Assembly: GCF_022180385.2 (NCBI RefSeq)
Contig: NZ_BQME02000001.1
Coordinates: forward strand, 2,779,636 to 2,843,635
DNA length: 64,000 bases
Source of the DNA: Paenibacillus sp. L3-i20
Lineage (GTDB): Bacteria; Bacillota; Bacilli; Paenibacillales; Paenibacillaceae
Reading direction: 5' to 3'
The position numbers and the translations under genes are program-made. The notes below the pieces were generated by a model, which made no database searches, was not told where the DNA came from, and saw nothing but the letters and a program-made list of their open reading frames with translations. Below, one piece after another: positions 17,679 to 26,718 of the stretch (within the stretch, counting starts at the first letter, position 1; each line of letters starts with the position of its first letter).

Positions 17679-19289
17679 TTACTTCCAATGTTTCTCTTCC
17701 CACCGAATTTGTGACTGTAGCCTGAACTGGTCCAATTGTAATTGGGTTAGCTTCGGTAATTCGGGGTTAGTCTGAACGAGCACAAGCCGGGATTCCGAGT
17801 TCCAGCCAACCTTTGCTCCGAACGCTTCTAATACTGTTCGTGCTGGTATATAGGTGACTCCTTTTGTTGTAAGTGGAGGAGCAATGAGTGTATGAGCTTT
17901 GCCGTTAATATAAGCTGTTTTTGAATTGATGGTGAGCACTACAGTGACACCATCAAGGCTAGCAGTAACTTTACGTTTAGCATGATCATAGCCGATCTTG
18001 GCACCTAACTTTTTCAAAAGTTCTCTGAAAGGAACAAGGGTAGTTCCTTTATTAATAATTGGCGTATTAACAAGCTCAACAAGTTCATTGTCCCACACAA
18101 CAGCTGCTTTATAGTCTATATCTTTAGGTGCGGCTACTAAGTCGATTAGCCAATCGCCCGCAGGTGGAAGTTTAACGGTAAGTGGCTCATGAAGAAAGTT
18201 GATCCATTCCCCAGTCTGCGCATCAATATAGGGGTGCGGCTCTTGATGTAACAATGGTACTCCTTGCTTAAGTCGTAAATAATAGAAGGGTTCTGCCTTA
18301 CCAAGTTCCGTGTCCGTATATTGTAGCTCTAGTTCGTATAAGGAAAGAAGACGATGTTTTGCGTATTCTTTAGAATATTTAGCTTTTACGTTTTTTGGAG
18401 GTGATGACGTTTGTGGAGCCTTCCCTTCAGAGAAGTTTCCCTTCGCATCTAACTTGTAAACTACAGGACCGTTATTTAAGGAATTAGGACTAACTGTATA
18501 GATGGGTTTAAATTTCTCTGGTTGCCGAAGATCCATTGAGCTCACGAGACTAGGTTCAATTGCATTGAACAAAATACGACCTGCTTTTTCTGGACTGATG
18601 ATGTCCTTAGGTAGATGAAAGGTAGTTTTTGACCAGCTAAAGCTGTATTCGCTTATTGTATTATCTGATGGGTTAACTCTAAACGTTATCCCGTTGTTCA
18701 GATAGGGTACACCATTATGTGTTCGATTAAATCGGACTGAAGGAAACAGAGATCCACGTTCATTAGCTACGTAATCAGAGATTGCGTAATTATCGTGTTT
18801 ATAGTCCGCATCTATCTTCCAGTTGTTACTGTATAAGAAGTCAGTTGCTGCTTTAATTATGTTAGCTTGAATTGTTTGTGGATCAGGGAGTTCGCATGGA
18901 TAAGCACAGCCCTTGTTATTTAATCTAACATTTTCATGGAAATCCAAGAGCTCACCTGAAGCTGCGCTCAGTGTAATGCCGCCGCTTTCCTTAATGAACT
19001 CCTTTTCAGTATTTTTACCGACAGAGTAACTTATTTTCCATGCTTCAACTGGCTTTGTTTCCTTTATTGCTTTGATCTCGGCTTTCTCTTCCGGCAACAA
19101 CTTCAATTGTTTTGCTCGTTCAATCGCTTGTTTGCTGTCAGTAAGCTTAACTGCAGCAAGTGCTTCAAGTGCATTGACCTCAGATGTAGTTGTTATTGAT
19201 AAGCCGCCAAAAGCAATAACAGCAACCAGAAACAACTTCAACCACACATATGTTGTACTCATACGTTTTTCACTTTGTGAATGGTACAT
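17679..19289 (-). CDS. Secreted protein with YcdB/PepSY-like region and copper amine oxidase-N repeats
   Basis: 536 residues. The N-terminus has a signal sequence (LKLFLVAVIAFGGLSITTTSE, about residues 18-38). Residues 60-370 resemble YcdB/PepSY-type repeats (for example EAWKISYSVGK, SPEKAGRILFNAIEP). Residues 405-520 form a copper-amine-oxidase-N domain (INKGTTLVPFRELLKKLGAK, then TTKGVTYIPARTVLEAFGAK), a non-catalytic wall-associated fold very common in Paenibacillus. It is probably a cell-surface or wall protein of unknown role. It is monocistronic. Confidence 0.78.
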   Translation of the reverse strand: MYHSQSEKRMSTTYVWLKLFLVAVIAFGGLSITTTSEVNALEALAAVKLTDSKQAIERAKQLKLLPEEKAEIKAIKETKPVEAWKISYSVGKNTEKEFIKESGGITLSAASGELLDFHENVRLNNKGCAYPCELPDPQTIQANIIKAATDFLYSNNWKIDADYKHDNYAISDYVANERGSLFPSVRFNRTHNGVPYLNNGITFRVNPSDNTISEYSFSWSKTTFHLPKDIISPEKAGRILFNAIEPSLVSSMDLRQPEKFKPIYTVSPNSLNNGPVVYKLDAKGNFSEGKAPQTSSPPKNVKAKYSKEYAKHRLLSLYELELQYTDTELGKAEPFYYLRLKQGVPLLHQEPHPYIDAQTGEWINFLHEPLTVKLPPAGDWLIDLVAAPKDIDYKAAVVWDNELVELVNTPIINKGTTLVPFRELLKKLGAKIGYDHAKRKVTASLDGVTVVLTINSKTAYINGKAHTLIAPPLTTKGVTYIPARTVLEAFGAKVGWNSESRLVLVQTNPELPKLTQLQLDQFRLQSQIRWEEKHWK

Positions 19290-19472
19290 GACACACCACC
19301 TTTATCCATTTTATAAAAAAGTAGACGAATATCGTTTGAAAAGGTTGCGAAGAAATAATGGTTCTTAGAATTTTCTAACATTGTCAAAAATGTGTAACGT
19401 ATTGTGAAATAATGAGATTAAGATAAGGATAAGGGAACTAGGAGCTAATAGGGCAATGAATATTTTTTTTGA

Positions 19473-19793
19473 AATTTACTTACCATCATTCAAGCTGAAG
19501 ATGAATCGGAGAGTCATGATAGTTATTACTGGGTTCAAAGTGGGCTGGGAGATACTTTATTTTCAATGGGCCATTATAAGGAATGTATTCAGGCGTCCCT
19601 TATCGCACGAGAATGGACACTTACAAATCAGGTGCCGTTACCCTCCATATGTTTAGGCAGGGCCTACTTAGCTTTGGGTAATCATTATCAAGCAAAAGTG
19701 TATTTTATCGAGGCGCATCGCTTTGCGGGAGATTCGTTATATGAAGGTCTGCATGAGGATGAAAAAGAATTTCTGAGCCAAGTGATCGCATAG
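19473..19793 (+). pseudogene. C-terminal remnant of a TPR-type protein
   Basis: The frame reads LLTIIQAEDES at the left, then GDTLFSMGHYKECIQASLIA, then LGRAYLALGNHYQAKVYFIEA. These are two clear tetratricopeptide-like helix pairs ending at TAG 19791. The frame is closed on the left by TGA at 19470 within a T8 run, and the only ATG (19566) is internal and has no binding site. It is best read as the surviving C-terminus of a larger TPR gene, such as a Rap- or regulator-type sensor. Confidence 0.5.
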
Positions 19794-19909
19794 AACAAAT
19801 GTCAAAGATCGCACTAATCAGTTAGAATTAACGCTAAAGATCGAACTAAGCGGTCATTATAATCTGTGAGTGCGATCTCATTGTTTGACTACGATATAAA
19901 TGCAACAGA

Positions 19910-20686
19910 TTATTTGGGAATCATCCCCTTCTGTTTCAAATAATGATCCATCGCTAGTTGAAGCCAATCATTCTCCTCAGGTGTGAAGGGAGTTGGCGCG
20001 AGTGCTTCAAGTTCTTTCAATTTTTCTTCCTCAATTTCAGCGAGACCGGCGATCTCTTCTAATAATTCTGCCCCAACATATCCGAGATTGAGCTGAATGG
20101 ACTCTTCGATCATTTGTTGAACTTCAGGGTTGTCAATTGGACTGCCAACTAGTCGCCGAGTTTCCTGAACGAGTTTAATATACTGCTTGTCGAGTTCCTC
20201 TAACTCTTCATCTGATCGATCAAAAAGCCCGCTAATCGTTTTGGACTCTACATATTGTCCGAGCCATTCACGTTGAGCCTTTTCGGACTGAATGTTTTGG
20301 ATGATACTAATTAACACTCCACTATCAATGACCTTTGTTTCCTCTAGCAGCGAAATCGCTCGTTGAATCGCTTTTAACGTCGTATCCAAATGGGCTTTTT
20401 TCACTTCCAGCTCTTTTTTCTGAGCGAGCAACGTCTCTTGCAAACTGGCATCGAATTGCTGCTGCTCTACAAATTGAATAATTTGTTCCAAACTATAGCC
20501 AAGAAACTTGAAAGTAACAATTTTCTGTAAGGTCACAATATCACTTTGTGAATATTGACGATGTCCTGATTTCGTGTTTTTAACTGCTTTTAACAAACCA
20601 ATTTCATCATAATAGTGAAGGGTGCGAATCGATATACCGGTAAGTTTAGAAATTTGTCCAATCGAATAGATAATAGGTTGATTCAT
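19910..20686 (-). CDS. MerR-family transcriptional regulator
   Basis: 258 residues. The N-terminal winged helix is typical: YSIGQISKLTGISIRTLHYYDEIGLL, then SGHRQYSQSDIVTLQKI, followed by a long coiled-coil dimerisation helix (residues 75-125). The C-terminal 130 residues are acidic and helical and resemble a TipAS-like ligand-binding tail. A promoter with a 19-bp spacer lies just upstream (20730-20760), as expected for autoactivation by a MerR protein. It is divergent from the SDR gene, a possible target. Confidence 0.83.
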   Translation of the reverse strand: MNQPIIYSIGQISKLTGISIRTLHYYDEIGLLKAVKNTKSGHRQYSQSDIVTLQKIVTFKFLGYSLEQIIQFVEQQQFDASLQETLLAQKKELEVKKAHLDTTLKAIQRAISLLEETKVIDSGVLISIIQNIQSEKAQREWLGQYVESKTISGLFDRSDEELEELDKQYIKLVQETRRLVGSPIDNPEVQQMIEESIQLNLGYVGAELLEEIAGLAEIEEEKLKELEALAPTPFTPEENDWLQLAMDHYLKQKGMIPK

Positions 20687-20729
20687 CTTTTAGCCACCTT
20701 TTACCTTAAAAAATATGTACATAAGTATA

Positions 20730-20760
20730 AGCATACAACCTAACGTAACGGGAGGTGCAA
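20730..20760 (-). promoter_or_regulatory. MerR-type promoter with 19-bp spacer
   Basis: Read on the minus strand: TTGCAC, 19 bases, TATGCT, ending about 44 bases before the regulator start. The long spacer contains ACCT and AGGT as outer arms of an imperfect inverted repeat. This is the classic arrangement that MerR proteins untwist to activate transcription. Confidence 0.65.
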
Positions 20761-20917
20761 CTTTTTTGTATAAATATTTCTCTTATTGCCCGCTACGGGG
20801 CTGTTGTTTTGCCTCACTTTCCACTAAATAATTAGCAATAATATGGTAAAGTTAGTAGTGACCTAATTGATTATTTTAGATATGTTTGCGCAAATAAAAA
20901 GGAGGTACAGAGCTGCC

Positions 20918-21679
20918 ATGAAGCCGAACTTTAGTATTGAAGGGAAAGTTGCTATTGTAACGGGAGCAAGCAAAGGAATAGGATACGGATTGGCTAAAGC
21001 TATCGCAGCATCGGGAGCCAAGGTGGCAGTTACTGCGAGGAATAGAGATGACCTAACGGCACTGGTAGATGAAATAAGCGCCGAAGGTGGGATTGCGTCA
21101 GCGTATTCTTTGGATGTCCGTGATGTGATTGCAATTCGATCAGTCTTTCAACAGGTCGTCAACGATTTTGGCAGTTTAGATATTCTCGTTAATAATGCGG
21201 GGTTTGGCGAGGGGATGTTAGCAGAGGACGTTACAGAGCAATACTGGGATGACATGTTGGATACTAATTTGAAGGGCGTGTTTTTCTGTTGCCAAGCTGC
21301 TGGTCGGTATATGTTGGAGCAAGGATATGGGAAAATTGTTAATATAAGCTCTCAAGTAAGTATCGTAGGTATTCCAGAAGGAGTTGCGTATTGTGCTTCT
21401 AAAGGTGGTGTTAATCAGTTGACCAAGGTGCTCGCTTTAGAGTGGTCAAGTAGAGGCGTTAACATTAACGCTGTTGGACCAACCTTTATACATACGCCTG
21501 GCACTGCCGAGCGGCTAGAAACACCAGAGTTCAAAGCAAATGTGCTTTCGCGAATACCGATGGGTAGAATAGGTACAATTGATGATGTAGCTGGAGCTGT
21601 CATTTATTTAGCTTCTCCAGCTTCTGATCTCGTTACAGGGACGTTGCTAGTAGTAGATGGCGGATGGACAGCACAGTAG
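20918..21679 (+). CDS. Short-chain dehydrogenase/reductase
   Basis: 253 residues, the classic SDR length. TGASKGIGYG near residue 18 is the NAD(P)-binding glycine motif, NNAGFG lies near 95, the catalytic Ser is in NISSQVS, and YCASK is the catalytic Tyr/Lys. Sequences such as NINAVGPTFIHTPGT and DLVTGTLLVVDGGWTAQ put it in the glucose/gluconate 5-dehydrogenase-like group; the substrate is unknown. Start: ATG at 20918 with GGAGGT 11 bases upstream, in preference to an in-frame ATT/ATG further left. It overlaps no gene, and the next gene (Lin0512 family) follows after 37 bp, probably in one transcript. Confidence 0.83.
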   Translation: MKPNFSIEGKVAIVTGASKGIGYGLAKAIAASGAKVAVTARNRDDLTALVDEISAEGGIASAYSLDVRDVIAIRSVFQQVVNDFGSLDILVNNAGFGEGMLAEDVTEQYWDDMLDTNLKGVFFCCQAAGRYMLEQGYGKIVNISSQVSIVGIPEGVAYCASKGGVNQLTKVLALEWSSRGVNINAVGPTFIHTPGTAERLETPEFKANVLSRIPMGRIGTIDDVAGAVIYLASPASDLVTGTLLVVDGGWTAQ

Positions 21680-21716
21680 GAGACTATTTTTTGAAGATAG
21701 GGGTAGAAATTATATA

Positions 21717-22076
21717 ATGGACAAATTAATGTTTGTAGAAATTGGGATGGGGATCGATCTCCATGGGCAAAATGTGACCAAAGCGGCGGTTAGAGCTGTT
21801 CAAAATGCGATTCATCATAATTCGATGCCTGGCATTCGCTCAGTTTTGCCAGATGGTGACTTGAACAACATGAAAGTGAATGTCAGACTGGCGATTCCCG
21901 CTGATATGGAGTCTCTTGATGTAGAGACGGTCAGGAGGGAGCTTCCATATGGACAAGTAACGGTTGAAGTTGTTCCAGGCGGCATGGTTACAACAAGTGG
22001 GATTGTACTGCCTGACAAGGAAGATCGTAACGATCTAGCTTATGTCGTCATTGCATCGGTTGAAGTTGGCTATTAA
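21717..22076 (+). CDS. Lin0512 family protein
   Basis: 119 residues that fit the Lin0512 family: MFVEIGMGIDLHGQNVTKAA at the start, then NSMPGIRSVLPDG, VNVRLAIPADMESLD and VVASVEVGY-like end (VVIASVEVGY). These are small cyclic-hydrolase-associated proteins of unknown biochemical role. The ATG at 21717 is preferred because the family begins just before the FVEIGMG block; the upstream extension from 21657 would overlap the SDR gene. The neighbouring SDR suggests a shared small-molecule pathway, unproven. Confidence 0.75.
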   Translation: MDKLMFVEIGMGIDLHGQNVTKAAVRAVQNAIHHNSMPGIRSVLPDGDLNNMKVNVRLAIPADMESLDVETVRRELPYGQVTVEVVPGGMVTTSGIVLPDKEDRNDLAYVVIASVEVGY

Positions 22077-22185
22077 TGAATCGGACGTGACAATATTGTA
22101 ATATTCCCTGCAAGGTTGTTCGATGGCTGCATATTATGTTCTACATTATGATAAGAACAGGCCAAAGACAAAGGGGAGATAACAA

Positions 22186-22299
22186 ATGAAAAACCGTACA
22201 TTTAAATCAACTTATATTATTATTAGCTGCCTGTTTAGTATTGTCTTTACAGGTCGGAAAAATGCAATGTTCATGGAAGAACAACATACAAAATCGTAA
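22186..22299 (+). pseudogene. Short, probably frameshifted secreted-peptide gene
   Basis: A good binding site (GGGGAG at 22173-22178) precedes ATG 22186, which opens a 37-residue frame. Dropping one A from the A5 run right after the ATG would instead give MKTVHLNQLILLLAAC, a lipoprotein-like signal, continuing VLSLQVGKMQCSW and on to about 22360. That strongly suggests a one-base frameshift in a small exported protein gene, or a sequencing error. No family is recognised. Confidence 0.35.
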
Positions 22300-22360
22300 A
22301 GCTGAGTGGTGGAAACGACCAATAGAACACATTAATCACTTAATGATAAATAGACGTATT

Positions 22361-22400
22361 GGGACAATCTACGCAGAGATATGCGGGTTGTCCTTTTTCT
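22361..22400 (+). terminator. Intrinsic terminator overlapping convergent gene end
   Basis: GGACAA with TTGTCC and inner CGCA with TGCG form an interrupted stem, followed by TTTTTCTT on the plus strand. It overlaps the last codons of the convergent acyltransferase gene. Confidence 0.6.
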
Positions 22401-23541
22401 TATGCTCATTTTTCCCAAATAACAACCAAGCAAACGGGAAATAACGATTGGTGAAAGCAACGATTACCCAAGAGCCGATTAGGGCGAGCACAAATCCACC
22501 GGCATACCATCCGTGAAGAATTGCGGTATGTTCAGTTGTTGGACGAAGTTCCCGATAAGCCGCAAGTAATAGTGGATGCAGTAAATAGATACCGAATGCG
22601 AATTGACCGAGTTCACGAAGCTTTCGGAGAAGGAAATGGGCGCTCACTTTCCGTTGAAGATAAAAGGCTGCTTGCATAAATACGAATGAGGACATAAAGA
22701 TATACACATTCCAAATCATACTGTATACATATTTCGGATAGACGATATGATGAACTCTAAGTTTATATTGGATGATGACGTGACTAAGACCAGTCAAAAT
22801 CCAGAGGCTCCAAATGGCTGCGGATGTGATTTTTGTTCGCTTTTTTTTAACATGCTCAGTTGTTGAAAATAAAAAGTGCTGTATTTTTTTGAAATGAATG
22901 CCTACATAAACACCCAGCATATAAAAGCTGAAATATGAGAACGCCCAGCTCCCAATGTTAGGAATATAGATGAAATGATCAAGTGCATAAAAGCCCCATT
23001 GTAAAGAAAAGCCGAATGGTATACACCATGGAATGAAACGAGGGAACTTTTGGAGCGCTAGAAGTATGATTGGGAATAACAAATAAAATTGAATACTTAT
23101 AAAAACAAAATAAAGATGAGAATACGATGTGCCCGTTAAAAGTTTAATGGCATAATCAATGAACAAATTGGGGGGCAACTGACCGTCTTCTCTAGTAAGT
23201 GCAACTGCTCCGTAATAGATTGTCGAAAAAACAAGAAATGGTATAATAATGTAAACCAATCTTCTTCTATAAAAGGAAATAAGAGTACTCTTATTTATCG
23301 GTTTATGGAAATAACTAAGGAATAGCACAAAGCTGCTAAGGAAAATAAAGATTGGTGTGCCGAATTTCATAAATATATTAATAAAGTTATAGATGGGATA
23401 ACTATTTTGATGAGGCAACATTTCAATCGTAGCAAATGAAGTGGCATGTACTGCGAGTACACCTATTATGGCAAAAGCACGTACGAAATCGATTTCGGTT
23501 ATTCGGCTTTCTTTTGCAATAATCGTACTTAGTTTGCTCAT
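22369..23541 (-). CDS. Acyltransferase-3 family membrane protein
   Basis: 390 residues with about ten transmembrane helices. It opens with the family hallmark EIDFVRAFAIIGVLAVHATSF, in which the Arg and His line the active site. LSSFVLFLSY follows, and GIYLLHPLLLA near residue 330 is the late family block. Such proteins (OafA/YrhL/IcaC type) transfer acetyl or succinyl groups to cell-surface glycans or peptidoglycan. There is no adjacent glycan cluster, so the acceptor is unknown. It is monocistronic. Confidence 0.82.
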   Translation of the reverse strand: MSKLSTIIAKESRITEIDFVRAFAIIGVLAVHATSFATIEMLPHQNSYPIYNFINIFMKFGTPIFIFLSSFVLFLSYFHKPINKSTLISFYRRRLVYIIIPFLVFSTIYYGAVALTREDGQLPPNLFIDYAIKLLTGTSYSHLYFVFISIQFYLLFPIILLALQKFPRFIPWCIPFGFSLQWGFYALDHFIYIPNIGSWAFSYFSFYMLGVYVGIHFKKIQHFLFSTTEHVKKKRTKITSAAIWSLWILTGLSHVIIQYKLRVHHIVYPKYVYSMIWNVYIFMSSFVFMQAAFYLQRKVSAHFLLRKLRELGQFAFGIYLLHPLLLAAYRELRPTTEHTAILHGWYAGGFVLALIGSWVIVAFTNRYFPFAWLLFGKNEHKKKDNPHISA

Positions 23542-23657
23542 GTGACCTCCATTAGAAGATTAATATACTTCCAAAATAACCCTAGTAATATATTGTATGA
23601 ATGGGTCAGTTACGTCAAGTGCGTATTATTATATCGTTTTGATTATAAGGAGGCATT

Positions 23658-25589
23658 ATGATTAGAAGCAGGAAGAGAAAAATTGTCATCTTTTCAGTAT
23701 TAATATCGCTTTTATTAGCAGCAGGTAGTGTGACGTTTTGGCTTACGATAGAAAAAAAGAATAGCACAAAAAATACTTATTCACCGCAAGCTTTACTTGA
23801 TGTAGAGTCTATTAATGAGCCTAAACCACAATATGATGTTATCGTCGCAGGAACTGATCCTGAAGGTGTAACAGCAGCGTTATCTGCCGCAAGGAATGGG
23901 TTAAAAGTGTTATTAGTTGATGGACGAAATAGAGAAATATTGGGTGGGCTCATCACGATTGGATGGTTAAATTCATTAGATTTGAATTATTCACCTAGCC
24001 AATCTGCTATGTCGGGTCAATTTAATTTCCTGAATAAAGGGATATTTCAAGAATGGTATGACCGACTGGAAGGAACATCGGTAGATACGAATACCGCTGC
24101 GAACGCTTTTTATGAAATGGTCAAGGCAGAATCGAATATCGATTTGCTCATGAAGGTTAAGAGCATGGAACCTTTGGTTGAAGTGTCAGGCGCAGCCAAG
24201 TCGATTAAAGGACTGCAAATTGTTGATAGTGTTGGCAAGATGCATAAAGTGGAATCATCTGCTGTCATTGATGCGACGCAGGATGGTGATATCGCAGCAT
24301 TAGCAGGGGCTCCATTTACTTTAGGAAGAGAAGATATCGGTAATCGGGATGCACAGATGGCGGTTACCTTAGTATTCAAGCTTAGTGGAGTGACGCAAGA
24401 AGTATGGGATTCGTTCGAGAAGATTGGTGATGGTACAGGAATAGACAGCATGAGCGCATGGGGGTTTAAGGAAGCTAGAGAATATGTGTCATCGAATCCA
24501 GAGAGAGTTGGAATACGCGCACTTAATGTAGGCAGGCAAAATGATAACACGGTGCTCATTAATGCGATGCATATATTCGGAATTGACCCGCTAAATCCGG
24601 AATCAGTGAAGGAAGCACTTGAGATTGGTAGAAAGGAAGCACCGCTCATTACAAACTATCTACGCAAAACCTATAAGCAGCTAAAAGATGTTGAGTTTGC
24701 TGGTACAGCACCAGAGCTATATGTCAGGGAAACAAGACATATTCAAGGTGAATATCGCTTGACGACTGTAGATGTTATGGATAATCGAGATCACTGGGAT
24801 GCAATTGCTTACGGATCTTATAAAGTGGATATTCAACGTCTCAATCATCAGGATAGAGGGGCAATTGTTGTTGCTCCTGAGCAATATGGGGTGCCTTTCC
24901 GTACATTAGTTCCGCTTGAAGTAGACAACTTATTAGTTGTGGGACGTGCGGCAAGTTTTGATACGATTCCACACGGCAGTGCACGCGTCATACCGCTAGG
25001 TATGGCTACAGCTGAAGCAGCTGGAGCTGCGGTGAAACTTTCGCAAGACAAGAAGGTTACGTTCCGTGAACTATCTAAGTCAAAGGAGTTAATATCAGAG
25101 CTTCGAAAACAGCTAACAAAGCAAGGAATGGACCTGGTCGCTGTTCAGTATGACAAGCCCGAATATATGAAACATAAACATTACAAAGGACTGCTTGCAG
25201 CTGTCAGTATGTCCCTCACTTTCGGCGGTGACTATAATGACGCGTGGGATCTCGACGGTAAAGCAAATGCAGGTCACTTCGCCAATAATATGATGATGGT
25301 AAAGACGGTTCATTCAGGCAACTTTGCTGGTAATCCATATGCTGCTATAGCAAATCTGGAAGAACCAGGGAAGCAACAGTTAACTCTTGATCAACTAGCA
25401 TATACGGTACTCGTGACTGCGGGTATTGCAGTGGGACCAAAGGAAGCTTTAGCAATGCTCAAAGGCTTACGTCTGGTCGAAGAAAGTACGATTAAAGAGC
25501 TTGAAGATACAACATCTCTAAGCAATGGCGAAGTGTTTTCCATTGTTCGTGATGTTGTGAAAAATCACGTTGGCGTAAGTTACGAATAG
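23658..25589 (+). CDS. Membrane-anchored FAD-dependent oxidoreductase
   Basis: 643 residues. An N-terminal hydrophobic helix (residues 9-31) acts as signal or anchor. From residue 57, YDVIVAGTDPEGVTAALSAA is a Rossmann dinucleotide-binding motif (GxDPEG variant of GxGxxG), followed by an acidic end LLVDGR. Later VVGRAASFDTIPHGSARVIP, GMATAEAAGAA is the second FAD contact of FAD_oxidored-type (fumarate reductase-like) flavoproteins. The protein is likely exported, and its substrate is unknown. The middle segment RETRHIQGEYRL is conserved in this family. It appears monocistronic, with a terminator-like hairpin downstream. Confidence 0.8.
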   Translation: MIRSRKRKIVIFSVLISLLLAAGSVTFWLTIEKKNSTKNTYSPQALLDVESINEPKPQYDVIVAGTDPEGVTAALSAARNGLKVLLVDGRNREILGGLITIGWLNSLDLNYSPSQSAMSGQFNFLNKGIFQEWYDRLEGTSVDTNTAANAFYEMVKAESNIDLLMKVKSMEPLVEVSGAAKSIKGLQIVDSVGKMHKVESSAVIDATQDGDIAALAGAPFTLGREDIGNRDAQMAVTLVFKLSGVTQEVWDSFEKIGDGTGIDSMSAWGFKEAREYVSSNPERVGIRALNVGRQNDNTVLINAMHIFGIDPLNPESVKEALEIGRKEAPLITNYLRKTYKQLKDVEFAGTAPELYVRETRHIQGEYRLTTVDVMDNRDHWDAIAYGSYKVDIQRLNHQDRGAIVVAPEQYGVPFRTLVPLEVDNLLVVGRAASFDTIPHGSARVIPLGMATAEAAGAAVKLSQDKKVTFRELSKSKELISELRKQLTKQGMDLVAVQYDKPEYMKHKHYKGLLAAVSMSLTFGGDYNDAWDLDGKANAGHFANNMMMVKTVHSGNFAGNPYAAIANLEEPGKQQLTLDQLAYTVLVTAGIAVGPKEALAMLKGLRLVEESTIKELEDTTSLSNGEVFSIVRDVVKNHVGVSYE

Positions 25590-25623
25590 CTTCTATTATA
25601 AAATATTGAAACGTAATTATGGG

Positions 25624-25662
25624 CTGTACACCGTCGTGCCTGCTGACGGGGTACAGTTCTTA
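25624..25662 (+). terminator. Terminator-like hairpin after FAD oxidoreductase
   Basis: CTGTACACCGTC pairs with GACGGGGTACAG (one mismatch) around a 9-base loop, followed by TTCTT. Confidence 0.6.
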
Positions 25663-25742
25663 TTGTACTTTCTTTAACTTAGCAAAAGCGATCAAAAACA
25701 AGTAAACATCCTATGTTAATGTTTGATACAAGGAGTGATCAC

Positions 25743-26636
25743 GTGAAATATCATCCTATGATTAATCAAGCGATAGGTTATATTGAAACTCATTTGGAGG
25801 AAGAGCTTACGTTGGAAGACGTTGCGGCCGCGGCGGGATTTTCGATGTATCACTTTCACCGCATTTTTCAACAGCAGGTAGGAATGTCAGTTATCGACTA
25901 TGTGCGATGCAGACGTTTGGCTGGTGCCGCAGCGTTGTTGTTGCATTCTACTGAGGATATTTTGCAAATTGCAATTCAATGCAAGTTTGAATCACAGGAA
26001 GCTTTCACACGTGCATTCAAGAAAGTATACAACCTGCCACCTGGTCGTTATCGCAAGTTAATAATGAATCTTAACGGACAAATGTATAAGGAGGTTCAAA
26101 CGATGAGCAGTAAGAAGCAGGGGATAAAAGGATGGATTTTGAGTGGCTGCAATCCAGCTGATTATGTGATGGGGATAGATCGTGAAAATGTGCATATGGG
26201 GAAGGTCTCCGGTTATTTAAAGTCCATGACCGCAGTTTCAGCAGATCAATTTGCAACTATGATGCAGCAATTTAAAGCAGATAAGTTTAAAGGCGAGCGA
26301 ATTAAACTATCGGCTTTTATTCAATCGGAGGATGTTGAGTATTTTGCCGGGCTGTGGATGAGAGTAGACAATTCGACAGGAGATACGCTTCAATTTGATA
26401 ACATGAGCGATCGTCCGATCGTTGGCACTAGAGCTTGGAATTTATATTCTATCGTTCTTGATGTACCGGCTGGCAGTGACCTAATTTCCTTCGGGGTACT
26501 CCTTACTGGAAAGGGAAAAGTATGGATGGATGGCTTCACCTTCGAAAAAGTGGATAAACGTACCGAAAGTACAAACATGCAGATGAGTTCGGATCTTATG
26601 GACGAACCGACAAACCTTTCATTTGAAGAGGAATAA
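25743..26636 (+). CDS. AraC-family regulator with C-terminal beta-rich domain
   Basis: 297 residues. Start: GTG at 25743 with AAGGAG 7 bases upstream. Unusually, the DNA-binding part comes first (residues 1-105; LEDVAAAAGFSMYHFHRIFQ and ILQIAIQCKFESQEAFTRAF), in the MarA/SoxS/Rob-like order. Residues 125-275 form a second domain (KGWILSGCNPADYVMGIDRE, then a strand-rich KLSAFIQSEDVEYFAGLWMRVD, and VWMDGFTFEKVD) that reads as a jelly-roll or carbohydrate-binding-like sandwich rather than the usual GyrI effector domain. Ligand unknown. It converges on the LuxR gene through a shared terminator. Confidence 0.77.
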   Translation: MKYHPMINQAIGYIETHLEEELTLEDVAAAAGFSMYHFHRIFQQQVGMSVIDYVRCRRLAGAAALLLHSTEDILQIAIQCKFESQEAFTRAFKKVYNLPPGRYRKLIMNLNGQMYKEVQTMSSKKQGIKGWILSGCNPADYVMGIDRENVHMGKVSGYLKSMTAVSADQFATMMQQFKADKFKGERIKLSAFIQSEDVEYFAGLWMRVDNSTGDTLQFDNMSDRPIVGTRAWNLYSIVLDVPAGSDLISFGVLLTGKGKVWMDGFTFEKVDKRTESTNMQMSSDLMDEPTNLSFEEE

Positions 26637-26679
26637 CTGGTGAAGTGTTGTTTGCTATATCATTAATGAATGAGATGAA

Positions 26680-26718
26680 AAAAATCGGGAGCCCTGCTTA
26701 CTAGGGTTCCCGATTTTT
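26680..26718. terminator. Shared bidirectional terminator
   Basis: AAAAATCGGGAGCCCT pairs with AGGGTTCCCGATTTTT around a 7-base loop, with A before and T after. It serves the convergent AraC and LuxR genes. Confidence 0.85.

Noticed and set aside
19803..19879. Imperfect long inverted repeat (AGATCGCACT/AGTGCGATCT)
   Set aside because: Possibly a weak terminator near the MerR gene; arms pair only at the ends and no mobile element borders are seen.
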